NCBI GenBank assembly: GCA_026119935.1
Contig: JALRMH010000040.1
Coordinates: forward strand, 62,001 to 126,000
Reading direction: 5' to 3'
Length of the DNA: 64,000 bases
DNA from: Endothia cerciana
Taxonomy: Eukaryota; Ascomycota; Sordariomycetes; Diaporthales; Cryphonectriaceae
Translations under genes and position numbers: made by a program
Notes under the pieces: model-generated
Told to the model about the DNA's origin: nothing
Database searches by the model: none
What the model saw: the letters and a program-made list of their open reading frames with translations, nothing else
Shown: positions 1 through 11,112 of the stretch, one piece after another
How positions within the stretch are numbered: position 1 is the first letter of the stretch
How the letters are laid out: the number at the start of each line of letters is the position of its first letter

Positions 1-600
1 GAGCTGTACACCCACATCCCCATCCTGCCCACCCTGTGCAGGTTCCTCGCCCAGCCCGGCGCCCTGGACATCCGGCTCTGCGCCGCCTACCTGCTGGAGG
101 CCACCTTCGTCGTGGACCGGGCCAAGTACTTCTCCGGTACCCTGAGCGCCATGAGCGCCATGATGCTGCTCGAGGTCCCCCACCTGAACATCCTCTCAAA
201 GATGGACCTGGTCAAGGGCCAGGTGCGCAAGAGGGACATGAAACGGTTCCTCACCCCGGACTCGAGTCTTTTGGACGACGACCCGGCCGAGCTGGCCAGG
301 AACCACGTCCTCGGCGAGGGCCCGTCGGGACAGGAAGGCGACAGGATGGGTGCGGACGACGAGGACGTCGACCCGTCGAGGGGGGATGTGGTGATGCGCG
401 GGACGAGCTTCAGGAGGCTGAACAAGGCCGTCGCGGGCCTGATCGAGAGCTTCAGCATGGTCAGCTACCTGAAACTCGACGCCTCCGACGAGGACAGCGT
501 CGGCGCGATCCTCAGCTACATCGACGACTGCATCCAGTACCACGAGGCGCAGGAGCCCAAGGAGGTGATGGACGGGGAGTTCGAGGAGCAGGAAGAGTAA
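1..600 (+). CDS. GPN3: GPN-loop GTPase 3, C-terminal part (5' end outside window)
   Basis: The frame is open from base 1 and encodes the last 199 residues. The segment starting ELYTHIPILP, followed by AAYLLEATFVVD, LSAMSAMMLLEVPHLNILSKMDLV and a SMVSYLKLDASDEDS tail, matches what I know of the C-terminal half of GPN3. NILSKMDL is the TKxD-like guanine-specificity motif of this GTPase family. The P-loop and GPN motif must lie upstream of the window. Family knowledge: GPN3 works with GPN1 in cytoplasmic assembly and nuclear import of RNA polymerase II. The C-terminus is acidic (EVMDGEFEEQEE). The stop is TAA at 598-600. No intron is needed in this part. The gene converges on APQ12. Confidence 0.9.
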   Translation, partial: ELYTHIPILPTLCRFLAQPGALDIRLCAAYLLEATFVVDRAKYFSGTLSAMSAMMLLEVPHLNILSKMDLVKGQVRKRDMKRFLTPDSSLLDDDPAELARNHVLGEGPSGQEGDRMGADDEDVDPSRGDVVMRGTSFRRLNKAVAGLIESFSMVSYLKLDASDEDSVGAILSYIDDCIQYHEAQEPKEVMDGEFEEQEE

Positions 601-936
601 GGTCCTGATCAGGCTGGCGGGTCGGCGGGAAAGGGCCGTCATTTAGATACCACTGCTTTCACAATCTGCATAGCGTCGGCGTTGTGGCCCTGTAAACACG
701 GGAATTACAATCCTCAGATCTCCCTGCACAAGAACACTGCTCAAGCCTTAAACCCCCCGCCCCAAAAGCAGAGGTGATCCATCCGTATACCGTGCCGTAA
801 CCCGCATACACCGTGCTCTCATGACAGTTATACGCCCAACGCCTCGTCAAGAAGTCCATTTGGCGCGCCTGCACATCCCCCCGCTGCTGGCCTGCCCTCC
901 GAGTCTCGGGGGGCCCGCCGTTGCGCCCCAGAAAGA
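601..936. other. Convergent intergenic stretch between GPN3 and APQ12
   Basis: Tail-to-tail spacer of about 340 bp. I see no coding potential or RNA gene; it should hold the two 3' UTRs. Confidence 0.6.
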
Positions 937-1338
937 CTATTGTCCACGGCCAGCAGGGTAGCCATAGCTACTACCCCCCGCGCCACCCCCCGCGCCACCC
1001 CCCATGTTCTGTTGCCCGTCATATCGCTGGTACTCTGCCAGCCAGACGTCCTTGAGCGACGCGCCGTACCCCGCAATCTTGCTCACCACCACCACCAGAT
1101 CGCGCACCGTCTCCTCGAGTCCCCTCTGGTACACGAACGCGATACCGGCAGCCACGGCGGCCCAGAACATCAGCCGGAAGATCAGGCCCGTGATCCACAT
1201 CAGCATGCGCCGTATCCACGCCAGGACCTGCACGGCCAGCACGAACAGGAGCACCACGAAGATCAGGATGACGATGTCGGGGGAGTTGACGAGGATCTGG
1301 TTCAGGCGCGCGACGAGCGGCTCGACGATAGGGGCCAT
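937..1338 (-). CDS. APQ12: APQ12-family nuclear envelope/ER membrane protein
   Basis: A 133-residue protein read without introns. Two adjacent hydrophobic segments (about residues 18-38, VILIFVVLLFVLAVQVLAW, and 43-63, WITGLIFRLMFWAAVAAGIA) are followed by a conserved block with YQRGLEETVRDLV and a Gly-rich tail (GGGAGGGAGGSSYGY). This layout fits the fungal Apq12 family, integral membrane proteins of the nuclear envelope and ER needed for nuclear-pore assembly and lipid homeostasis in yeast. I chose the ATG at 1338 (context ACACCATGG). The same frame stays open without an ATG as far as about 1521, but that extension is proline-rich and looks like leader sequence. Convergent with GPN3. Confidence 0.75.
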   Translation of the reverse strand: MAPIVEPLVARLNQILVNSPDIVILIFVVLLFVLAVQVLAWIRRMLMWITGLIFRLMFWAAVAAGIAFVYQRGLEETVRDLVVVVSKIAGYGASLKDVWLAEYQRYDGQQNMGGGAGGGAGGSSYGYPAGRGQ

Positions 1339-2771
1339 GGTGTCGAGGAATTGCCGCCTGGCGACGTTGAGCGAGGACGAGGGCGAGAGGAGGTGCCTGT
1401 TGAGGAGGTGGAGGGTATTTGCCGAGAAGAGTGCTGGGCACCGGTCAGTAAAGGGGGGGACTCGCGCGTCCAGGCCTATCGTGGTGGGAGGAGGGGGGGG
1501 GGGTATGCGCTGGGGACTCAAGAGGCAGATAGGTACGGTGCTGTCGCATACCTTCTCTGGCCACTTTCAGGTTCTGAAGGAGGGTATCGTAAACGTCTTG
1601 ACCACCGTCCATGGCCTCGACTGCTTCTCTGACGTGTTGACGTGGGCGACAGAAATCTGGTTCTTTGTGCCGGATATGGAATCTTCGGCGGGGGCAAGGA
1701 GCGCACAGGGATCAAAGGCAGACAGATGCAGGAAGAGAAGAGCTTTCGAGATTGTGATGTCCGTGGCCGGGAGAGGGCAGCAAGAGAGCTGAACTGGTAA
1801 AATTCTTGTGTCGAAAAACCAGGAGTCATATGTATGGTGAGTTGTTGTTGGCCCCCCCCCCCCCCGGGCTCGCAGGGTCCAGATTCTTGTGGAGGTTTGT
1901 GTGTCCTGGAGCCACTTCCACAGATCAGCAGGGATTCGCGTGAAGGGAAAAACCGGGGTTGGTTCGAAGATCGACCACACGCGCGCACGGGCCAAGTCCG
2001 CGCCTCCCATATCACACATACTATGGTAGTACGTACATAGTAGCAGTCCTGCTGCAGGTTCTCACAGTACCTGTAGATGATACTAGTGCCCCAAACAGCT
2101 CAGACGTACCTAGTCAATCACCAGAGTCTACGGGCCAAGAAGACAACCTGCTCGCGATTACGTTGGATATGCCCAAATAAGTCCAAGGCCTTCATGACTA
2201 GGAAAGCCGCTGTCAATTTGTATCATCAAGACTCAAGACATTACTTTATCATCCACTGTGTACTTAGGTAGAAGACATAGCTGCTAAGGAGTACGAAAAG
2301 AGGCCACAATGCCGGGCTCAAAGAAGAGAGCACAAGGTTTCAGCCTGGTGTGGACAATGAAAGATAGGAGATGAAATAAACAGGGTATCAAAGCCTTGTG
2401 CCTCCTTTTCCCACCCACCGAAGCAACACCGATTCCTAACAACCAAAAATCCGCTTCCGGCTTCCCTAGCCATCCCCGCATCCTACCAAGGACAGATGGA
2501 AGAAGGGGGAGGAGGAGTAAAAGAGAAAGAAGAAGAGAAGATATGAACAGACAAGAGAAGCTGATGCTGATAATTGCAAATGGATCATGGATCATGATGA
2601 ACTTGCCGCCCCGCCGCCGGGTGCCCCCTGCAGCAGATTGCCCATAGGCGACTCCCGGTCAGAGTTGGAGACATCCGACCTGCAGCCAAGGTGACAGAGA
2701 CTGTGTGACGATGATTCAGAGAGATAATATGGATCGGGAGAAAAGAAACCCGGCCCAGCAGCGCGGTTGTC
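1339..2771. other. Intergenic: APQ12 upstream region and 3' flank of the 914-aa gene
   Basis: Contains a G run (about 1493-1503), a C run (1852-1865) and a TAC/GTA-rich patch at 2017-2044. The ORFs here have composition typical of non-coding GC-rich DNA. No supported gene. Confidence 0.5.
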
Positions 2772-5516
2772 TCAGGCAGATTCAAGGCCCTCTAGAATCT
2801 TTCTGGCTGTATCGATCCTGCGCCTGTACATCCGAGCCTCCGTGCTAGCCCGGCTGTTTTCTGTTATGCCGAGGACGCATCGGCCAAGACTTGCTATGAG
2901 CCTCCCGACCAGGAATTGATCATCGCGGTGCAGGGTCTCTATCACTGCCGTGGTACCACTTTGTTCGATGATGCTGGCCGCACTGCCGATACTGTGCGGA
3001 GGAGGGCTGTGCTTGTGCTCTCCGTTGGCCGTGCCACCGTTCTGCAAGCCCTGGCCGCTGATCACGGGGTTGGAACTGGACCTGGCTTCTAGACCCGGAG
3101 AAACACGCTCTGGCGTTGATATCCGACTGCTGCCGGACTTGCTGTTCCGGTTCACGAGCGGAAAGCTGCGGGTCGTACCGGTCGACTCGAAAGACGAGAC
3201 CGAGGGCGCGTGTGGCCTTGTCGCGGCCGTCGAGCTCATGGGCCGACGTATCGCCGAGTACAGTGCCTCGGGACGTGAGATCCTTTGCTCTGCCTGCAAG
3301 GCTGTAACCGGGGCCGAGTCAACACCAGTCAAGGTAGCACCATTCGTGACGGGAGGCGTGTCCCGCCCTTCCACTGCATCGGCGCCCGGGTGCAAGGTAG
3401 GGAAAGCCTCTCGGCCGGCCTGGTCTTCCTGGTCCGCCTCGCCTTCCTCGTGCCCTTCACCCGTGTTGAGCATGCCGTTCCCCTGACGGCTTGCCACGCG
3501 TTCTTCCGCAGTGGCAAATGTATCGACCGTCGAGATCGATGTTTCACTCCCGCGCCTTGTCCGTGCTAGTGACCGAGTGCCGTCGGCTACAGGTCCTCTA
3601 GTGGTCTCGGCCGAGTCCTCAGAACCGAAGCTGGCATCACTACCGCGGCGCCCCATGCGCTGGCTGATAGTTCCCATGGCGCTGTGGAGGAAAAAGTGCT
3701 CATAGTCAAAGGCATCCTCGCGGTCTTCGTGAGATATCGGGTGCTGAACAGACTCATGGTAGATGGAGTCGCCGTCCTCGCTCACCATCTCGTAGTCATG
3801 TGCGACTGCCTCCTCGTACTCTGACTCCGTGCCCTCCTCTTCCACATCACCATTCTCAGTGAGCATATCATTGTCATCCTCGATGCCCACCTCAGCATCG
3901 GCATGGACTGCATCCGCCTTGTGGACGTCGGCCTGGTCGGCCTGCTCAACGTCTAGGCGTTCTGTGGCGACAGCAGTACTAATGGGTGAGACCTCATCCG
4001 TGTCGCCCTGACCTGGTGAGCCGAGATGACCACCCTTGGGAGTGTGTGCCGTTGGTGTCTCGTCGCTCGGAGGCGACGCTTCCGCATTGCCGGCCTGAAG
4101 CTGCGGTCCTGAGTCCTCCACAGAGGCCGCGTACCATTGGTTCGTGCGGGCATAGGTGAAGGGGCTAGGCGTGCGTACGCCCTGCAGGCTCCGTCTCTTG
4201 AGACTATCCGCACGTGCCTGCTCACGCAGACTTGAGATCTTGCCCTTGAGGTCATTAACCTGGTCCTTGATGTCCCTCATCTGCGACATAGAGGCAGACC
4301 GTGAGAGCCCGCGATCAAGAGGCGCCCGGGCTGTTGGGCTCGCCACGGACGAGTATCTGTGCGAGATGCCGAGCCCGGCTGGCTTTGCAGGTTGCGACAC
4401 GTCGTCCTCGCCCAGCGGTTCCAACGAGGCATCGCGCATTATGTATGAGACCCTCTGGCGATTATATTGCCCATTCAACTGATCCGCGCTCTTAGAGATG
4501 GTCAGGGCTTGCTGCCGCGGGCGGTTGGAAACGCCAAGCGAGGTTGATGACCGTTGCGGGTAGACCTTGACCGGGAGACCGATCCGAAGCGAGTTGTCAC
4601 TACTCATCCTGCGGTGTCCAGAAGGGGATGGTGCACCCGACGTCGACATGATGAGAGCCGTCGATGCCCTGGCGACCGGGGGCGAGGGCGTGGAGGCGCT
4701 GGAATCCGAGTATGAGGGGACGACCAGCGAGCCCCGGGCCCTTGTGAGATTGTCCTCCATAAGGGTGAGCCTCTTCTTCGCATTCGCAAGGATCTGTTCC
4801 GCCCTTCGGCTCAGCTGCGCGGTGGTGTATTTCTGCCTGCTGTCACGGCTGAATGCTGGAGAGGAGAGGGGCGGGCCACCAGCGAGGGACGCGTCGTCAA
4901 CATAGGAACTGGCGAGGCTTTCTTCGTCGTCCCCCTGGAAGACGCTGTCTCCGACGCTGACGGTGTCATCGAACTCGACAAGAACGGGGGCGCGGTCGTG
5001 GCCGGTGATGGTACTGTTGCTGTCGCTGGAGTTGCGCCGCTCCCGCTGGGCCGCCTTTGCACGCTTTTTGACCGCCCCCTGGGCGCCACTGCCCTTTCCT
5101 ATGGTGGGGGAGGAGCGCAGAGCAGCGTCCCCCTCGCTGTCGTCGGCCTTGAGCCCGAGGGCAGCGGTCGTCGCCGGGCCGTAGCGCTGGCGAGGTGGTG
5201 ATGGTTTTGCCGGAGTGCTCTCGGCCTCCGTCACCTCACCAATGTCCGAGAGCATGGTGCCGTTCCCATAGATGATGGGGGTGGTAGGGGAAACGCTGGA
5301 AAGGGGCTGGTACTGTTGAGATTGGTCGTTGTATATATCATTGCCCATGAGCAGGTGTGACTCCGTGGCCCCATCGAGGCCAACGGGGGAGGGCGAGCGG
5401 TCGTAATCGGGCAGGATCATATCCGGGTTCGTCAGAGTCGGCGAGGCGGGCGGGTTTGGACCCGGAGCATGCGCCGAAGCGCTGGCCGTACCGCCGGTGG
5501 AACCCATCGCGGTCAT
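2772..5516 (-). CDS. Conserved fungal protein of unknown function (914 aa)
   Basis: A single-exon 914-residue protein from ATG at 5516. I recognise no catalytic domain. Visible parts: a Ser/Pro-rich N-terminus with DMILPDYDRSPSP; a short helical block at about 236-264 (SRRAEQILANAKKRL followed by TLMEDNLTRARGSL); a predicted coiled coil at about 410-442 (QMRDIKDQVNDLKGKISSLR); a strongly acidic stretch at about 480-605; a block with FDYEHFFLHSAMG near 612; and a C-terminal helical region at about 850-914. The ordered islands in a disordered background suggest a regulatory or scaffold protein. The islands resemble hypothetical proteins I recall from other Pezizomycotina, but function is unknown. 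Codon use matches its neighbours. Confidence 0.8.
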   Translation of the reverse strand: MTAMGSTGGTASASAHAPGPNPPASPTLTNPDMILPDYDRSPSPVGLDGATESHLLMGNDIYNDQSQQYQPLSSVSPTTPIIYGNGTMLSDIGEVTEAESTPAKPSPPRQRYGPATTAALGLKADDSEGDAALRSSPTIGKGSGAQGAVKKRAKAAQRERRNSSDSNSTITGHDRAPVLVEFDDTVSVGDSVFQGDDEESLASSYVDDASLAGGPPLSSPAFSRDSRQKYTTAQLSRRAEQILANAKKRLTLMEDNLTRARGSLVVPSYSDSSASTPSPPVARASTALIMSTSGAPSPSGHRRMSSDNSLRIGLPVKVYPQRSSTSLGVSNRPRQQALTISKSADQLNGQYNRQRVSYIMRDASLEPLGEDDVSQPAKPAGLGISHRYSSVASPTARAPLDRGLSRSASMSQMRDIKDQVNDLKGKISSLREQARADSLKRRSLQGVRTPSPFTYARTNQWYAASVEDSGPQLQAGNAEASPPSDETPTAHTPKGGHLGSPGQGDTDEVSPISTAVATERLDVEQADQADVHKADAVHADAEVGIEDDNDMLTENGDVEEEGTESEYEEAVAHDYEMVSEDGDSIYHESVQHPISHEDREDAFDYEHFFLHSAMGTISQRMGRRGSDASFGSEDSAETTRGPVADGTRSLARTRRGSETSISTVDTFATAEERVASRQGNGMLNTGEGHEEGEADQEDQAGREAFPTLHPGADAVEGRDTPPVTNGATLTGVDSAPVTALQAEQRISRPEALYSAIRRPMSSTAATRPHAPSVSSFESTGTTRSFPLVNRNSKSGSSRISTPERVSPGLEARSSSNPVISGQGLQNGGTANGEHKHSPPPHSIGSAASIIEQSGTTAVIETLHRDDQFLVGRLIASLGRCVLGITENSRASTEARMYRRRIDTARKILEGLESA

Positions 5517-6409
5517 GCCGGGTGCCTTCTGGGGAGCCCAGGCGCATGCAGAGATGGTTTCGACCAGAGTCCGGTTCCGAGGAGAAGGGATCCCGAGGAC
5601 TCAGGCCCCACCAGCCCCTTGGGTCAACGGGATGCCCGCAGTCTCCCGTAGCCAATGATCGCGGGGGTGTATATACACAACTCCGTCGGGGAGGCAAGTT
5701 ATGGCCGAGATAATGTTGAGGAAGGGTCGTCTATCCGTGACACCCAGGTGGCGGGGGAGGGATTCCAACCACCTCAGCCCGGCCCGGGCAGGTGGTGCGT
5801 AGGATAATGAATCGTGCCTGACCTGACCGAGATCGGATTCGGGCTCCAGGGCTATGGGATCAAGGGCGGGTCGGAGCAGTGGCAGCAAATGGAGCCGGGC
5901 CGTCGTATCCTGCGGGCAGCCTCGAGGGCCGCTAGGGCGACATATCGTGGGCGACAGCTAGGTGGGTATGGTGATTCGGCCGGCGGCGATGTCGACGTCG
6001 AGCTAATGCGATCGGGCGAGAGGTGGGAGCCGAGTGATGGGGTTGCCGGGCGATCATGGGCTCAAAGAGAGTATCGTCCGGCAGCGGGGACGGCCTAGCC
6101 CAACGAGGCCCAAGATGAGGACGAATCCGGAGATGACCTGGACTGGCGGCTCGGAAGACGAGGTCGAAAGCCAGGCCGACCAGGTCAGGCCGGACGGGCG
6201 GGCGGGCGGGCGAGTTGTTCGGAAGCGAGCGGAAGCGGCTGAGCGCGAGAAGTCGTCAAGAAAGAAAGAAAGGAAGACCGAAAAGGAGGGCGGGCCGAGG
6301 TTTGGTTAAGTACTATGGCGACGGTTGGGTTGAGGTGTGGTAGCATCCAACCTTGGCTTTTGGGGAGAAGAGGGTGGGAACTCGGAGGGGAGGGTCCTCT
6401 TTTGGTTGG

Positions 6410-6436
6410 TTTTTTTTTTTTTGGGGGGGGGGGGGG
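6410..6436. repeat. T-run followed by G-run
   Basis: About 13 T (6410-6422) followed by about 14 G (6423-6436), upstream of the 914-aa gene. Confidence 0.9.
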
Positions 6437-6600
6437 AGGGGATTCTTCGAGAGCAGGAGGGAGTAGGGGCATGAGCAGGCGCAGGAGCAGGAGCGAAGAG
6501 AGACTATGTAGAGAGGCCTGTCGAGGTTCTTTGGAGCCCAACTAGACCGGCCGAACACCGAGCGGACCGTTCTCTTGTTCTTCTTCTTTCCTTTTTTGTG

Positions 6601-6604
<4 letters not shown>

Positions 6605-6631
<27 letters not shown>
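6605..6631. repeat. (TC)n microsatellite
   Basis: About 13 TC units, in the same divergent intergenic region. Confidence 0.9.
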
Positions 6632-6782
6632 TTAGGCTCCTTGGCCTGGTACTACTGTGGTACTACTGTGGTACTACCGGTATGTAGTATGTAGAAAGGT
6701 CCAATCTCACAGACCGGGGCCAGAAATCTCGGTATCCGTTTTCCAAATGGCCCATCAATCATTTTTGGAAATTCGCCTGGGC

Positions 6783-6816
6783 CCTTGTCCCTGTCCCTAT
6801 CCCTGTCCCTGTCCCT
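6783..6816. repeat. CCCTGT hexamer repeat
   Basis: Five to six imperfect copies of CCCTGT (one as CCCTAT). Confidence 0.85.
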
Positions 6817-7043
6817 GATCCAGGCCCTGATCTCGGTCCAAGGCCCTGCAGGTCCCCAGCAGGAATAGGAAGGAAGGAGGACAATGAAATTGTGTCTGCT
6901 ACGGGCGGGCGCGCGCTTGGCCTATTCTCTTTGGCTTGGCGCGCCCTCTACGAGACATATCCGCAGCCTACATCACCCACCTACTACCACTACTATGTAC
7001 CATATCCTCACCAAGCCCAGTCCACCTCTGTGCCCGGCGCGCG

Positions 7044-7226
<183 letters not shown>

Positions 7227-8863
7227 ATTGGCCGAGAGAGGATGCCGCGTATTCTCGCCCCTGCGCCTCGCAACACTAACCTTCATAGCCACCCTGCCCA
7301 GGCAGGTCTGGAGTATACAAGATCCTCCTGTTGAAGTATATACCCATGTATACTACCAAGACTATTAGTATGTATGGCCTGACCCGGGGAGTGGCGGGGA
7401 TATGGGACCTGAGAAAGCCGGAACCTCGAGCCTGGAACCTGGGGGCACTGGACATGCTGTGGATATGCTGCATAGCACGTACATACTATGGTGGTATAGT
7501 GTGCGCAGCTGAGCCCCCCCAACACAGCCTAGAATACATACTGCATGTAGGTATGTACTTTGGCCCAGTCGCTGCCCGGCTTCATGGCGCGCCATAGTAC
7601 AATAGTTCCTCGCCCCTGGGTATGTATGATAGGCTCTTCGCCCCGGACCGTTGCTGGTTCGGCACCCACCTCGACCGCTATCCTGTGCCTTACCCAGCCG
7701 TGCGTCCGGCTCCCTCCTTACAGACGCAGAAGAAGTGGTATCCCCGCCGGTGGAGGGGGCTCGGCATACCTACTACATAGTAGTTCTGGACACCCAGGGG
7801 GTGGGGAGGGGGGTGCGGGTTCATGCCGCCCGACCGGTGTTGCACTGGTTCATGCGTATACCGCACAGGCTCAGGGGCCGCCCCTTCGAGGCTGAATAGG
7901 TAGGTACTGTAGTATAGTCACGCATAAGGCTGCGCCTGGCTGCGGTAGGCATGGTCAGGCTCTGGCCGGTGAGCTGGGAAGGTTTACCCGTCAACTCCCC
8001 TGTCCTAAGGCTCCTTCTGACCCTCCTTGACAGGTTCGGAGGCCTAGTACAGCAGCAGGGCCGCCTGGATGACCAGACGACATGTCAACTTCAGATCAGG
8101 GTCCGCCGGCACGATCGCTATTTTTCCTCTTTCTTTTTGGTAGATATCGTGGCGAACGTGGGCCCCCGGGGTCGATCTGGCCTTCGGGTCTTGTACGAAT
8201 GCTGCCTTGCCGGAAGTCCAGGGCTGCTGCTCTGTGCCGACCAGGCGTCACCTGTCCCCGGATAGGACATCTATGAACCTTGATAGGCTTGACAGGCCAG
8301 GTGACAGCAACGTCTTGCCTACCATGAGCGCGCTCACATCCCCCGGTGGTGTGTACGTCTGTAACGCTGTCGAGGAGGACGGCAGGTCGCGAGATGCCTA
8401 GGCTGAGGGGCTCCAGTGTGACTGACGCCTTCACGACCTCGTGACATTGAACGCCAAGTGTGATGTTAATCCTCCCAGGCCTTGCCTACAAGTCGTACAC
8501 AGCGGGATGGTCGGTCCGGCCAAGGTCGATCAACTGTGCTGCTGCGGCACATGGGACAAGGACAAGAGCAGAGCAGAGCAAATCAATACCCTACCTTACG
8601 GCCTAGAGACCCGAGCCGCACGGACGGCCTGCCGAAAACATTCCAGTCGGAGGCCCCACCATGCCCGTGGCTGCCGTCCCGTCAGGGTCGAGGCCCCCCT
8701 GCATGAACCCCCCCCAAAATAATAAGTTCTTATCGATAAGGTCCCCATCCAGAAATTTTGAAGATCGCATCGCATCCAGCCCCGAGTCAACCCGCTCCCC
8801 CCCCCCCCTCTCGGCAGATCCCACGAGGCCCAAACGTTCGACTAGCAGACAGCCCAGACAAAG

Positions 8864-9971
8864 ATGCTGCGACAGATGTGAGGGCCCCCAGAGAGGTCCT
8901 GTCCTCTCACCTTCCGCGACTGACGACTCATCCGCAGAAAACCACGCAACGCCCGCTCCAAGCGGGCCCTCGAGAAGCGGGCCCCAAAGGCCGTCGAGAA
9001 CCCCAAGACGGTCCTCTTCCTCCGCGGGACCACCTGCTCCCAGGTCGTCCAGGACGCCCTCAACGACCTCCACCACATGCGCCAGCCGCTCGCCAAGAAG
9101 TTCACCAAGAAGAACGCCATCCACCCCTTCGAGGACGCCTCGAGCCTCGAGTTCTTCTCCGAGAAGAACGACGCCTCCTTCCTCGTCTTCGGCAGCAGCA
9201 GCAAGAAGCGCTCGCACTGCCTGACCTTCGTCAGGACCTTCGGCTACAAGGTCCTGGACATGCTCGAGCTGTACCTCGACGGCGAGGCCTACCGCCGCCT
9301 GGACCAGTTCAGGGGGAAGAAGCCCGCCATCGGCCTGCGGCCCATGCTGGTGTTCGCCGGTGCCGCATTCGAGAGCACCGTCGCCAATGAGTACACCATG
9401 GCCAAGAGCATGCTGACGGACTTCTTCGCCGGGGAGCGTAATGCGGACAAGATCGATGTCGAGGGGCTGCAGTACGTCGTGGCCGTGACGGCCGGGGACG
9501 ACAGTGCGACCGGGCTGGGCGATGGGTCCAAGCCCGCGATACATCTGCGCGCGTACCTGATACAGACCAAGAGGAGCGGGCAGCGCCTGCCCAGGGTGGA
9601 GGTAAGCGACAGACAACTCGAGACCCGCGACTGCTGCGGCGGGCCGTGCTGACATGTGATCATCATCTACCTAGGTCGAGGAGATGGGTCCCAGGATGGA
9701 CTTCCGCGTAGGCCGCATCCAAGAGCCCGAAGAGGCCATGCTGAAGGAGGCCCTGAGGAAGCCGAAGGGCACCGAGGAAAGGACCAAGAAGAACGTTTCC
9801 ATGGACGTCATGGGCGACAAGATTGGCCGCATCCATCTGGGCAGGCAGGACCTGGGCAGCCTACAGACGAGAAAGATGAAGGGGCTGAAGAGAAGCCGGG
9901 ACGAGGACTCGGATGGAGATGATGACCAGGAGGCCATAAGTGACGGCGAGGGCAGAAAGCGGAGGAAATAG
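8864..9971 (+). CDS. RPF2: Ribosome biogenesis protein RPF2 (Brix domain)
   Basis: Three exons: 8864-8877, 8938-9601 and 9675-9971 (324 residues). Exon 1 is only 14 nt and reads MLRQ plus two bases of Ile; joined to exon 2 it gives MLRQIKPRNARSKRALEKR, the expected Rpf2 N-terminus. The Brix domain follows (TALFLRG-like KTVLFLRGTTCSQVVQ, RQPLAKKFTKKNAIHPFED, ASFLVFGSSSKKRSHCLTFVR). The C-terminus is acidic then basic (RSRDEDSDGDDD, GEGRKRRK), as usual for nucleolar factors. Introns are 60 and 73 nt with GTGAGG and GTAAGC donors and CAG/TAG acceptors. Family knowledge: Rpf2 with Rrs1 brings the 5S RNP (5S rRNA, uL18, uL5) into pre-60S particles. The 14-nt first exon is easily missed; a naive start at 9077 would lose 51 residues. 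Confidence 0.93.
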
Positions 9972-11112
9972 ACGGACAATTTGTGTCTGAGGGGGTGCAT
10001 CCTCGCATGCACGCACGCAAAACTGCATTCATCGGTGTATGGCGTTGATTGGTATGCTGTAGGTTTCACCAATGGCTTAGTAGCGGCGACCACCCAGTTA
10101 CGCATCGGTCGTCTTGTCACGGCTTGGAACATGTTTTCTTCCCGACCAAGAACCCTGCAGCCCTGGTGTGAGAACTCAAATGTGTGTATACACACATTTC
10201 CCAAGTAATGGTGGTGCCTTGCTCGTCCGTAAGGACTTTGTGCAGTCTCAGCCAATAACTCGTTCACCCGTCCTTTTGTTGATCCTCTTGACACCGTCGT
10301 GACCTGATGGAAGCATATGTGACACGCTGTAGCCCCCTGTTCCATGATAGAAGACATGACACTCTCGCGCCATGGCCTCTTGGGTATGTTATGATGCCAC
10401 CATATATGACTCTCCTAATGCCTCTTGGGTATGTTATGATGCCACTATACATGACTCTTCTAATGCCTCTAGAGCCGTCGAAATGAACTCTCTCTATCAA
10501 TTTTGCATGGCCGGTCCTTCGTCTTCTCGACTGGGTGGTGCTACCTCATCGCATCCAGGATTGCTCGACACTCCAGCCATGCTCCAGCCATGCTATGCCG
10601 CATCGCGGTTTCTGTTACTCGCGTACGTTGTCTCCTGATGTACCCCACCACTTGGTGAGCTGCGTGTGCTGAACCCATAGTCCTTCTGGCAACCCTGGCA
10701 GGGCGTGAAGACTCTTGGGTTCTGAGCATGAACGCGGTGTTGTAGCACATAAGGTGCAACTTGGATAGACATGTTGGCTAAACCTCCCAGCTGAGAACCT
10801 CCTCTTTGGAGGCCTCCCTCGGCACCGCTGACGTTCTGTGGCGCAGAGATGGGGTTGCTCTGGATTCGACGCTTGCAGAAACACAGAAATCCTAGGGGCC
10901 TCGCAGCGCTGATGGCACCGATGGCTCAGAAACTGCAGACGTAGCCTCCTGAGAAGGTGAACATTCTCGGGTCGTTGGATAGCGTATGAGACATACTCAT
11001 GGCGGATAGGAGCGACCGTTCCCAACGCAGAAGCCTTGCGATAAAGAGGTCGTGTGAGCTGGCGTCCAATGTGGAAGAATAGTTACGGATGGAGGAGGAG
11101 GAGATTCTCAGC
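9972..11112. other. Convergent intergenic region between RPF2 and the Zn2Cys6 gene
   Basis: Apart from a 45-bp tandem repeat at 10375-10470, I see no supported feature in this 1.1-kb stretch. Confidence 0.55.
10375..10470. repeat. 45-bp tandem duplication
   Basis: Two near-identical 45-bp units, 10375-10419 and 10420-10464, starting GCCTCTTGGGTATGTTATGA, followed by the first six bases of a third. The copies differ at about three positions. In one minus-strand frame they would encode a 15-residue repeat, but nothing else supports coding. Confidence 0.85.

Noticed and set aside
1004..1792. 262-codon plus-strand ORF upstream and antisense of APQ12
   Set aside because: No motif, overlaps APQ12 on the other strand, and its composition is like intergenic DNA.
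1959..1985. GGTTCGAAGATC as a tRNA box B
   Set aside because: No box A at suitable distance and no cloverleaf could be drawn.
8603..9655. 350-codon ORF antisense to RPF2
   Set aside because: Overlaps the Brix domain exons on the other strand and has no recognisable domain.
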